From: Streptomyces noursei
GTDB lineage: Bacteria > Actinomycetota > Actinomycetes > Streptomycetales > Streptomycetaceae
DNA: 64,000 bases
Direction: 5' to 3'
Assembly (NCBI RefSeq): GCF_001646665.1
Contig: NZ_LWBU01000347.1
Location: forward strand, 74,530-138,529
Shown: piece after piece, positions 1 to 6,925 of the stretch
Position numbering within the stretch: position 1 is the first letter of the stretch
How the letters are laid out: each line of letters starts with the position of its first letter
Program-made: the position numbers and the translations under genes
Notes under the pieces: model-generated
What the model was told of the DNA's origin: nothing
Database searches by the model: none
What the model saw: the letters and a program-made list of their open reading frames with translations, nothing else

Positions 1-919
1 CCGCGAAGAGGCCCGCGCCGCAGTAGAGGTCCAGGGCGGTGTCGCCCTTGCGGGGCAGGAGGCCCTGCATCACGGCGCGCACCAGGGTGTCGGCGGCCTG
101 CGGGTGGACCTGCCAGAAGCCGCCGTTGCCGACGCGGTAGGTGCGGTCGTCGGCGCGCTCCCGTACGAACGGGCGGCCGTGCACGCGGTGCACTCCCCCG
201 TCCTCGGCGACCCGCAGCACGGAGACCGGCCGGTTCAGCTCCACCAGGGGCAGGCGTGCTCCCGGGCGGGGCGTGAGGACGACCTGGCGGTCCTGCGAAC
301 CGCTCGCGGCGATCGCGTCCACCGACTCCATGCCCGACCAGTCGCGCTGCTCGATGCCCAGTTCGCTGACGCCCGGCGCGGCGATCAGGCAGCGGTCGAT
401 CGGCTGGACGTCGTGCGAGCGGTGCTTGCGCAGCCCGGCGTGGCCGTCGGCGTCCACGGCGTACTGGACGCGGGTGCGCCAGGCGGGGACCTCGCCGGCC
501 GGGACCTTGTCGCCCTCGGCCGGCATGACCGTGCCGTCCCAGCCGGCCTCCTCGGGCGTCAGGCCGGCGAGCCGCTGGAGCTGCTCGGCGACGACCTCGC
601 CCTTCAGCCGGCGCTGGGCACCGGGCTTGGCGTGCTGCCAGTCGCAGCCGCCGCACTTGCCGGGGCCGGCGTACGGGCAGGGCGCCTCGACCCGGTCCTT
701 GGAGGCCTCCAGGACGCGCACGGCGTCCGCGCGCAGGAAGCGGGAGTCCTCGTTGCCCTCCGTGACGCGCACGACGACCTTCTCGCCGGGCAGCGCGTGC
801 CGGACGAACAGGACGCGGCCCTCGCCGGTGCGGGCGATGCAGTGGCCGCCATGCGCGACGGGGCCGACCTCGACCTCGTACTCGACCCCGACGAGGGAGG
901 ACTCGGGTGCGTTCTGCAT
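1..919 (-). CDS. class I SAM-dependent RNA methyltransferase, TrmA/RlmD type (3' end cut by window edge)
   Basis: Probable RNA (uracil-C5) methyltransferase. The N-terminus from the ATG at 919 fits a TRAM domain (residues about 8-65). It is followed by a cysteine cluster, CPYAGPGKCGGC, which with an upstream or downstream cysteine is the [4Fe-4S] site of the TrmA/RlmD family. Near the window edge the SAM-binding motif DLYCGAGLFA is readable. The catalytic C-terminal cysteine lies outside the window. Family knowledge: these enzymes add the C5 methyl group of m5U in tRNA or rRNA; which RNA this one uses cannot be told from sequence. The gene lies 69 nt downstream of the KimA-like permease gene on the same strand, with a hairpin between them, so it may be a separate unit. 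Confidence 0.85.
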   Translation of the reverse strand, partial: MQNAPESSLVGVEYEVEVGPVAHGGHCIARTGEGRVLFVRHALPGEKVVVRVTEGNEDSRFLRADAVRVLEASKDRVEAPCPYAGPGKCGGCDWQHAKPGAQRRLKGEVVAEQLQRLAGLTPEEAGWDGTVMPAEGDKVPAGEVPAWRTRVQYAVDADGHAGLRKHRSHDVQPIDRCLIAAPGVSELGIEQRDWSGMESVDAIAASGSQDRQVVLTPRPGARLPLVELNRPVSVLRVAEDGGVHRVHGRPFVRERADDRTYRVGNGGFWQVHPQAADTLVRAVMQGLLPRKGDTALDLYCGAGLFA

Positions 920-942
920 GTGGGGGTGACTCCAAGGGCTAG

Positions 943-967
943 GGGGCTGCCAGGCGGCGGCAGCCCT
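943..967 (-). terminator. hairpin between permease and methyltransferase genes
   Basis: An 8-9 bp GC stem (GGGGCTGCC against GGCAGCCC) with a short loop lies just past the permease stop. There is no T tract, as is common in Streptomyces. Confidence 0.4.
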
Positions 968-988
968 CCAGTCTACGTGCCCGCGGGG

Positions 989-3037
989 TCAGCTCTTCGC
1001 CGTCGGGTCCTTGGGGCGCTCCACGGCGGGGCCGCGGCGCACCGAACCGGGCGCAGTCCACTCCTGGCGCTTCTTCGCCCGCTTCTTCGCGAGCTCGGAG
1101 GACTGGAGCTGGTACGGCACGGAGGTGACCATCACGCCCGGGGTGAACAGGAGGCGGCCCTTGAGGCGCAGGGCGCTCTGGTTGTGCAGCAGGTGCTCGT
1201 ACCAGTGGCCGACCACGTACTCCGGGATGATCACGCTGACGGCGTCGCGCGGGCTCTCGCGGCGGATGTTCTTGACGTACTCGATGACCGGGCGGGTGAC
1301 CTCCCGGTACGGGGAGTCGAGGATCTTCAGCGGGACGTTGATGCCGCGCCGTTCCCACTCCTCCTTGAGCGCCTTGGTCTCGGCCGGGTCGACGTTGATG
1401 CTGAGCGCCTCCAGCTTGTCGGAGCGCATCAGCCGGGCGTAGGCGACGGCCCGCAGTGTGGGCCGGTGGACCTTGGAGACCAGGACGATGGAGTGGACGC
1501 GGGACGGCCGCACGGTGTCGTCGCTCGGCTCGTCGGGCGCGGCGATCTCGTCGGCCACCCGGTCGTAGTGCTTACGGATCGCGGTCATCGTCCCGTAGAA
1601 GATGACCATGCCCAGCAGGGCGACCCAGGCGCCGTGGGTGAACTTCGTCGCGAGGACGACGACCAGGACGAGGCCGGTGAAGAACGCGCCGAAGGTGTTG
1701 ATCGCGCGGGAGCGGATCATGCGGCGCCGGCGGGCGGGGTCGTGCTCGGTCCGCAGGTGGCGGTTCCAGTGCCGCACCATGCCGGTCTGGCTGAGGGTGA
1801 AGGAGACGAACACGCCCACGATGTACAGCTGGATCAGCTTGGTGGAGTCCGCCCCGTACAGCCACACCAGGAGCATGGCGGCGCCGGCGAGGAGCACGAT
1901 GCCGTTGGAGAAGGCGAGCCGGTCGCCGCGGGTGTGCAGCTGGCGCGGCAGGTAGCGGTCCTGGGCGAGGATCGAGCCGAGGAGCGGGAAGCCGTTGTAC
2001 GCGGTGTTCGCCGCGAGGAACAGGACGAGCGCGGTGGCCGCGGCGAGCAGGATGAAGAAGAACGTGCCGTCGCCGAAGACGGCGGCCGCGACCTGCGAGA
2101 TCACCGGGTTCTGGACGTACTCCTCGCCGACGGGCACGCCGTCGCGGATCAGGTCGTGCGCCGGCTGCTCGGCCATCTTGACGTCGGTGGCCATGGCCAG
2201 GCCGATGATGCCGCAGAACATGGTGACGGCGAGGCCGCCCATGAGGGCGAGGGTGGAGGCGGCGTTCCTGCTCTTGGGCTTGCGGAAGGCGGGGACGCCG
2301 TTGCTGATCGCCTCGACGCCGGTGAGGGCGGCGCAGCCGGAGGAGAAGGCCCGCAGCAGCAGGAAGACGAGGGCGAATCCGGCGAGGCCCTCGTGTTCGG
2401 GCCGGATCTCGAAGTCGGCGGTCGGTGCCTTCATGGTCTCGTCGAGGACGATTCCCTTGAACGCGCCCCAAGCGATCATGATGAAGACGCCGACGACGAA
2501 CACATACGTGGGAATCGCGAACAGCTTCCCCGATTCCTTCACACCCCGGAGGTTCATGAGGGTGAGGAGAAGGATTATCACTATGGCGGAGAGGACCTTG
2601 TGCTCGACGACGAAGGGAATGGCCGAGCCGAGGTTCTCCACTCCGGAGGAGATGGATACGGCCACGGTGAGCACGTAGTCGACGAGGAGGGCGCTGGCGA
2701 CGGTGAGGCCGGCCTTCGGGCCGAGGTTGGTGTTGGCGACCTCGTAGTCCCCGCCGCCGCTGGGATAGGCGTGGACGTTCTGCCGGTAGGAGGCGACGAC
2801 CGTGAACATCAGGACCACGACGGCGACCGCGATCCAGGGGCTGAAGTGGTATGCCGACACACCCGCGATGGAGAGGACCAGCAGGACTTCTCCCGGTGCG
2901 TACGCCACCGAGGAAAGCGGGTCGGATGCGAAGACGGGGAGCGCGATGCGTTTGGGGAGAAGGGTTTCTCCCAGCCTGTCGCTGCGCAGCGCCCGGCCGA
3001 TCAGGATCCGTTTGGGCACGTCGGTCAGTTTGGACAC
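989..3037 (-). CDS. KimA/YdaO-like APC superfamily permease, probable potassium importer
   Basis: Integral membrane permease of 682 residues. The N-terminus reads KLTDVPKRILIGRALRSD and then FASDPLSSVAYAPGE, which matches the start of the Bacillus KimA (formerly YdaO) K+/H+ symporters better than amino-acid permeases. About 12 hydrophobic segments fill residues 30-480. The C-terminal third (about 505-650, SRVHSIVLVSK onward) looks like the cytosolic USP-type domain that in KimA mediates dimerisation and c-di-AMP binding. The start is GTG at 3037: a -10-like TACGAT lies 7 nt upstream and no ribosome site is present, suggesting a leaderless message. The upstream in-frame extension has no signal and was not used. 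The two TrkA-type genes are divergent, which supports a potassium role. The substrate is inferred from family and context. Confidence 0.85.
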   Translation of the reverse strand: MSKLTDVPKRILIGRALRSDRLGETLLPKRIALPVFASDPLSSVAYAPGEVLLVLSIAGVSAYHFSPWIAVAVVVLMFTVVASYRQNVHAYPSGGGDYEVANTNLGPKAGLTVASALLVDYVLTVAVSISSGVENLGSAIPFVVEHKVLSAIVIILLLTLMNLRGVKESGKLFAIPTYVFVVGVFIMIAWGAFKGIVLDETMKAPTADFEIRPEHEGLAGFALVFLLLRAFSSGCAALTGVEAISNGVPAFRKPKSRNAASTLALMGGLAVTMFCGIIGLAMATDVKMAEQPAHDLIRDGVPVGEEYVQNPVISQVAAAVFGDGTFFFILLAAATALVLFLAANTAYNGFPLLGSILAQDRYLPRQLHTRGDRLAFSNGIVLLAGAAMLLVWLYGADSTKLIQLYIVGVFVSFTLSQTGMVRHWNRHLRTEHDPARRRRMIRSRAINTFGAFFTGLVLVVVLATKFTHGAWVALLGMVIFYGTMTAIRKHYDRVADEIAAPDEPSDDTVRPSRVHSIVLVSKVHRPTLRAVAYARLMRSDKLEALSINVDPAETKALKEEWERRGINVPLKILDSPYREVTRPVIEYVKNIRRESPRDAVSVIIPEYVVGHWYEHLLHNQSALRLKGRLLFTPGVMVTSVPYQLQSSELAKKRAKKRQEWTAPGSVRRGPAVERPKDPTAKS

Positions 3038-3453
3038 GCAGAGGATCGTAAGCGCTTGAAATGAGCACCGCCCACCCACCACCCCTGGATCCCGCAGAAA
3101 CTTGCACTCCCTTAACGCGGACGGCGCGAAACGCTGTGAGACGCGCCACCGATCCGCCCGTACCGCCCGTTCACGCGGGGTTCCGGTGGCGTACACGGGG
3201 CCCGTTCAGCTGCGGTTCGTTCTCCGGTCGTGGCGGCAACCGGGCGGGCGCGGGCCGCGTCCTTGTGGAGGGTTCCGTACCGGTGGGTGGCCTAAAGGAG
3301 CCGGAGGACGCGTCGGCCGCCTCGGATGAGGGCAACAGCGCGGTGGCGGCATAAGCTCGTCTTCGGGCAACACCGCACGCAGGCTGAGAGAGAAGAGTGA
3401 GCAGGGTGTTTTCGCAGGTCAGCAAGATGACCAGGAGTGCGGGGTAAGCAGAC
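3038..3453. other. divergent intergenic region, KimA-like / trkA
   Basis: There is no convincing gene in these 416 nt. TACGAT at 3045-3050 (minus strand) is the probable -10 of the permease gene. On the plus strand TAAGCT near 3352 is a possible -10 for the trkA pair, with a leader of about 90 nt. I looked for ydaO-riboswitch sequence on both strands here and did not find it. Confidence 0.5.
3045..3050 (-). promoter_or_regulatory. candidate leaderless -10 of the KimA-like gene
   Basis: TACGAT (TAnnnT) ends 7 nt before the GTG start, so transcription would begin at or next to the start codon. No good -35 was seen. Confidence 0.45.
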
Positions 3454-4122
3454 GTGCACATCGTCATCATGGGCTGCGGGCGAGTGGGAGCCGCACTCGC
3501 GCAGACCCTGGAACAGCAGGGCCACACGGTCGCCGTGGTCGACCAGGACCCGACGGCTTTCCGACGCCTCGGTTCCGGCTTCGGCGGGCGGCGCGTCACC
3601 GGTGTCGGGTTCGACCAGGACACCCTGCGCGAGGCGGGCATCGAGGAGGCCGGGGCGTTCGCCGCGGTCAGCAGCGGTGACAACTCGAACATCATCGCGG
3701 CGCGGGTCGCCCGTGAGATGTTCGGCATCGAGAACGTCGCCGCCCGCATCTACGACCCCCGGCGGGCCGAGGTGTACCAGCGGCTGGGCATTCCGACGGT
3801 CGCCACCGTGCGCTGGACCGCCGACCAGATGCTGCGGCGGCTGCTGCCCTCCGGCGCGGAGCCGCTGTGGCGGGACCCGAGCGGCGGGGTGCAGCTCGCC
3901 GAGGTCCACACGTCCCCCTCGTGGATCGGGCACAAGGTCAGCCGGCTGCAGGAGGAGACCGGCGTGCGCGTCGCCTTCCTCACCCGGCTCGGCGAGGCGG
4001 TCCTGCCGACGTCGCAGACGGTGTTGCAGGAGGGCGACCTGGTGCACGTGATGATGCGGACGGACGAGATCGAGAAGGTCGAGGCGGCGTTCGCCGAAGG
4101 CCCTGAGGAGGGCGGTCACTGA
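3454..4122 (+). CDS. trkA: TrkA family (RCK) potassium-uptake regulatory subunit, copy 1
   Basis: Cytosolic nucleotide-binding subunit of a K+ transporter, 222 residues. The N-terminal RCK_N Rossmann motif is GCGRVG (residues 7-12), followed by the acidic strand end VVDQDP. The C-terminal half (about 140-220) fits RCK_C, the domain that binds c-di-AMP in some proteins. GTG at 3454 starts the family N-terminus directly; GGGGTAA lies about 8 nt upstream and AGGAG further away. Its stop overlaps the start of the second trkA gene (TGATG), so the two are translationally coupled. No TrkH/KtrB membrane subunit is present; the only nearby K+ permease is the divergent KimA-like gene. Confidence 0.9.
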   Translation: MHIVIMGCGRVGAALAQTLEQQGHTVAVVDQDPTAFRRLGSGFGGRRVTGVGFDQDTLREAGIEEAGAFAAVSSGDNSNIIAARVAREMFGIENVAARIYDPRRAEVYQRLGIPTVATVRWTADQMLRRLLPSGAEPLWRDPSGGVQLAEVHTSPSWIGHKVSRLQEETGVRVAFLTRLGEAVLPTSQTVLQEGDLVHVMMRTDEIEKVEAAFAEGPEEGGH

Positions 4123-4799
4123 TGCGGGTCGCTATTGCGGGCGCCGGCGCGGTGGGCCGTTCCATCGCGGGCGAGCTGCTGGAGAACGGGCACGAGGTGC
4201 TCCTCATCGACAAGGCGCCGACCGCGATCTCGGTGGAGCGGGTGCCGCAGGCGGAGTGGCTGCTGGCCGACGCGTGCGAGATCACCTCGCTGGACGAGGC
4301 CGCGCTCCAGCGCTGCAACGTCGTCATCGCGGCGACCGGCGACGACAAGGTGAACCTCGTCGTCTCGCTGCTCGCCAAGACCGAGTACGGGGTCCCCCGG
4401 GTCGTCGCCCGGGTGAACAACCCGAAGAACGAGTGGCTGTTCAACGAGTCCTGGGGCGTCGACGTCGCGGTCTCCACGCCGCGCCTGATGTCGGCGCTGG
4501 TGGAGGAGGCGGTGAGCGTCGGCGACCTGGTCCGGCTGCTGCGCTTCAGCCACGGCGACGCGAACCTCGTCGAGCTGACGCTCCCGCCGGAGTCGGCGGT
4601 CGCCGGTACGTCGGTGGGCGACGTGGAGTGGCCGCAGGACACCTCGCTGGTGACGATCATCCGCGGCTCGCGCGTCCTGACGCCGGGCCCGGAGGAGACC
4701 CTGGAGGCCGGCGACGAGCTCCTCTTCGTCGCGGCCCAGGCCCGCGAGGAGCAGCTGGAGGACCTGCTCTCCGTACGCCGCGAGGACGCCACGGGCTGA
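4122..4799 (+). CDS. trkA: TrkA family (RCK) potassium-uptake regulatory subunit, copy 2
   Basis: Second RCK protein, 225 residues, with MRVAIAGAGAVGRSIAG at the N-terminus (GxGxxG at residues 7-12) and an RCK_C-like end (about 140-220). It overlaps copy 1 by one base. The two paralogues differ clearly in sequence, so a hetero-oligomeric RCK ring is plausible, or each may serve a different channel. E. coli TrkA fuses two RCK units in one chain; here they are two genes. A strong hairpin follows the stop. Confidence 0.9.
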   Translation: MRVAIAGAGAVGRSIAGELLENGHEVLLIDKAPTAISVERVPQAEWLLADACEITSLDEAALQRCNVVIAATGDDKVNLVVSLLAKTEYGVPRVVARVNNPKNEWLFNESWGVDVAVSTPRLMSALVEEAVSVGDLVRLLRFSHGDANLVELTLPPESAVAGTSVGDVEWPQDTSLVTIIRGSRVLTPGPEETLEAGDELLFVAAQAREEQLEDLLSVRREDATG

Positions 4800-4815
4800 C
4801 CCGTCGTCCACACCC

Positions 4816-4851
4816 GAAGGGCCCGTAACCGGTGACGGTTCCGGGCCCTTC
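4816..4851 (+). terminator. terminator of the trkA pair
   Basis: GAAGGGCCCG pairs perfectly with CGGGCCCTTC around a 16-nt loop, 17 nt after the second trkA stop. The hairpin could also serve the convergent DUF3159 gene. The GC-rich spacer from 4852 to 5029 holds nothing else I can support. Confidence 0.7.
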
Positions 4852-5029
4852 GCGTGTGCGGGCGGGAGGCGCGGGTCCGGTACGTCGCGGGGGCGCCGGG
4901 CGGGCGGTGCGCCGCCGGCCGTGCCCGCACTGGGCGGGTGGCCCGCCTCGGGCGCGTACCGGCGTGCGGGGCGCCGCCCGCCGGTACCGGCACCGCGGCC
5001 GGCGGGCCGGGCAGGGGCGGCGGGTGCCG

Positions 5030-5803
5030 TCAGGCTTCGCCGTGGTGGGGGCGGGGCTGCGGGTCGGCGGCCGCGCGGGCGGCGGCGGCCTTGCGTTCCT
5101 CCTCGGCGCGCTCCTCCGCCTCCATCTCCGCGAACACGTCGATCGGCGGCGGCGCCTTCGCGAGGAACACCCACGTCAGGTAGACCGCGAGCAGGAACGG
5201 CGGGATCTTGAGGGCGACCAGCACCCAGCCGAGCTGGGTGGTGTCGGCCCACCAGTACAGCGGGAAGAGGATCGCGCACTTGGCGAGCAGGATCAGGCCC
5301 CACGCCCAGCTGGCCTTGGCGTACGCCTTCTTGCGGCCGGGGTTGCGGGTGCGCCAGGAGAGGTTCTCCTTGAAGACCGGGCCGAGCATCAGGCCGATCA
5401 GCGGCACACCGGCGATGGTGGTCGCGATGTACGCGATCGCCAGGCCCAGCGTGTAGAGCATGCCCGGCAGGTAGAAGTCCTTGGCGTTGCCGGTCATCAT
5501 CGCGAAGACCACGCCGAACGCGACGCCGAAGACACCGCTGAAGGCGTGCTTCACGGTGTCGCGGCGGATGAGGCGGACCGCGACGAGCAGCAGGGAGACA
5601 CCCAGCGCGGCGATGGCCGACAGGTGCAGGTCCTTGTTGATCGTGTAGATCGTGACGAAGAGCAGACCGGGGAGGACGGTCTCCACCATGCCGCGTACGC
5701 CGCCGAAGGCGTCGAACAGTGCCGCTTCCGTCACGGCCTTCGAGTCGTGCGCGCCCGCGGGGGCGTCCTGATCGGTGGTGGTCGGCTTGTCGACTGACGT
5801 CAC
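5030..5803 (-). CDS. DUF3159 integral membrane protein
   Basis: Conserved actinobacterial membrane protein of 257 residues with five or six hydrophobic segments between about residues 35 and 225. It has a charged, alanine-rich C-terminal tail. The conserved start of the domain reads AALFDAFGGVRGMVETVLPG. The function is unknown. Start is GTG at 5803, only 3 nt after the stop of the upstream OB-fold gene, so the two are almost certainly co-transcribed and probably translationally coupled. Position next to potassium genes hints at ion or envelope homeostasis, but that is only context. Confidence 0.85.
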   Translation of the reverse strand: MTSVDKPTTTDQDAPAGAHDSKAVTEAALFDAFGGVRGMVETVLPGLLFVTIYTINKDLHLSAIAALGVSLLLVAVRLIRRDTVKHAFSGVFGVAFGVVFAMMTGNAKDFYLPGMLYTLGLAIAYIATTIAGVPLIGLMLGPVFKENLSWRTRNPGRKKAYAKASWAWGLILLAKCAILFPLYWWADTTQLGWVLVALKIPPFLLAVYLTWVFLAKAPPPIDVFAEMEAEERAEEERKAAAARAAADPQPRPHHGEA

Positions 5804-5806
5804 CGG

Positions 5807-6205
5807 CTACTCCTGTCCGAGCGGTCGGAGTTCGTATTTGGGGTTGAAGAGGACCCTGCGACCGTGGCTCATGGAGATCCGGCCGGAGGCGATGAGCTTG
5901 CGGCCCGGTTCTATGCCCACGATGGAGCGCCGGCCCAGCCACACCACGTCCAGCGGGGCCGTGCCGTCGAAGAGTTCCGCCTCCAGGGCGGGCACACCGG
6001 CCCGCGGGCGCAGAGTGACCGTCCGCAAGGTACCAGTCACCTTGACGATCTGCCGGTCGTCGCAGTCCGAGATACGGATGCACCCCGAAGCCTGCGTGTC
6101 CTCCCGGAGCTCCTCCGACTCGAGCTCACCCTGGGAGCTCGAAAGCCGGCCGAGCATCCGGCGGAAACGGCCGGACTGCTTCTCGGTTCGCGGTGCAGCA
6201 CTCAT
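5807..6205 (-). CDS. OB-fold nucleic-acid-binding domain protein
   Basis: Small soluble protein of 132 residues. Residues about 45-125 fit an OB fold (VKVTGTLRTVTLRP, then ELFDGTAPLDVVWLGRR and GRKLIASGRIS). That is the RecG/tRNA-anticodon-like single-domain type found beside DUF3159 genes in actinomycetes. The N-terminal 40 residues are basic and polar. The ATG at 6205 has TACGCT 6 nt upstream and no ribosome site, so a leaderless transcript starting inside the kdpE-OB gap is possible. Otherwise it is read from kdpDE, whose stop is 33 nt away. The ligand is unknown. Confidence 0.85.
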   Translation of the reverse strand: MSAAPRTEKQSGRFRRMLGRLSSSQGELESEELREDTQASGCIRISDCDDRQIVKVTGTLRTVTLRPRAGVPALEAELFDGTAPLDVVWLGRRSIVGIEPGRKLIASGRISMSHGRRVLFNPKYELRPLGQE

Positions 6206-6211
6206 ACAGAA

Positions 6212-6217
6212 AGCGTA
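6212..6217 (-). promoter_or_regulatory. candidate leaderless -10 for the OB-fold/DUF3159 pair
   Basis: TACGCT lies 6 nt before the ATG at 6205, with no Shine-Dalgarno sequence between them. Confidence 0.35.
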
Positions 6218-6238
6218 CCGGCCCTCACTGCCGGGAAA

Positions 6239-6925
6239 TCAGCGCTCGAACCGGTACCCCATGCCGGGCTCGGTGATGAAGTGCTCGGGGTGCGACGGGT
6301 CCGCCTCCAGCTTGCGCCGCAGCTGCGCCATGTAGACCCGCAGGTAGTTCGTCTCGGTGCCGTACGACGGCCCCCACACCTCCTGGAGCAGCTGTTTCTG
6401 GCTGACGAGCCGGCCGCCGTTGCGGACGAGCACCTCCAGCAGGTGCCACTCGGTGGGGGTGAGCCGTACGTCCCGCCCGTCGCGCTGCACCTTCTTCGCC
6501 GCGAGGTCGACGGTGAAGCCGGCGGTCTCGACGACGACCGTGCCGCCGTCGCCGTGGCCCACCGGTTCGGCCCGGCGCACAGCGGCGCGCAGCCGGGCCA
6601 GCAGCTCGTCCATGCCGAAGGGCTTGGTGACGTAGTCGTCGGCGCCCGCGTCCAGGGCCTCGACCTTCTCGTCGGAGGTCTGGCGGGCGGAGAGCACCAG
6701 GATGGGCACGCGGGTCCAGCCGCGCAGCCCCCTGATCACCTCGACGCCGTCCATGTCGGGCAGGCCGAGATCGAGGATGACGACGTCGGGGTGGCGGCCG
6801 GCGGCCAGTTCCAGCGCGGTGGCGCCGTCGGGCGCGGCGTCGACCTCGTACTTCCGTGCCTTCAGGTTGATCACGAGGGCGCGTACGATCTGCGGCTCGT
6901 CGTCGACCACGAGCACCCGCGTCAT
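6239..6925 (-). CDS. kdpE: KdpE response regulator
   Basis: OmpR-type response regulator of 228 residues, partner of KdpD. The receiver has the acidic pocket VVDDE and the phospho-acceptor D52 in VVILDLGLPD, with K in YVTKPFG. The C-terminal winged helix (about 130-228) ends in TNYLRVYMAQLRRKLEADP, typical of KdpE. Known role: it activates the high-affinity Kdp K+ ATPase genes when K+ is scarce. The start ATG overlaps the kdpD stop (ATGA), so kdpD is read first. No kdpFABC genes adjoin it here, so its targets must be elsewhere. Confidence 0.93.
   Translation of the reverse strand: MTRVLVVDDEPQIVRALVINLKARKYEVDAAPDGATALELAAGRHPDVVILDLGLPDMDGVEVIRGLRGWTRVPILVLSARQTSDEKVEALDAGADDYVTKPFGMDELLARLRAAVRRAEPVGHGDGGTVVVETAGFTVDLAAKKVQRDGRDVRLTPTEWHLLEVLVRNGGRLVSQKQLLQEVWGPSYGTETNYLRVYMAQLRRKLEADPSHPEHFITEPGMGYRFER

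Noticed and set aside
104..3064. Very long open frame on the plus strand, antisense to the KimA-like gene
   Set aside because: High-GC antisense artefact: no family similarity and a strongly biased composition, while the minus strand encodes a recognisable permease.
3038..3453. Second c-di-AMP riboswitch upstream of the KimA-like or trkA genes
   Set aside because: None of the conserved ydaO segments found near 34.2 kb occur here on either strand.
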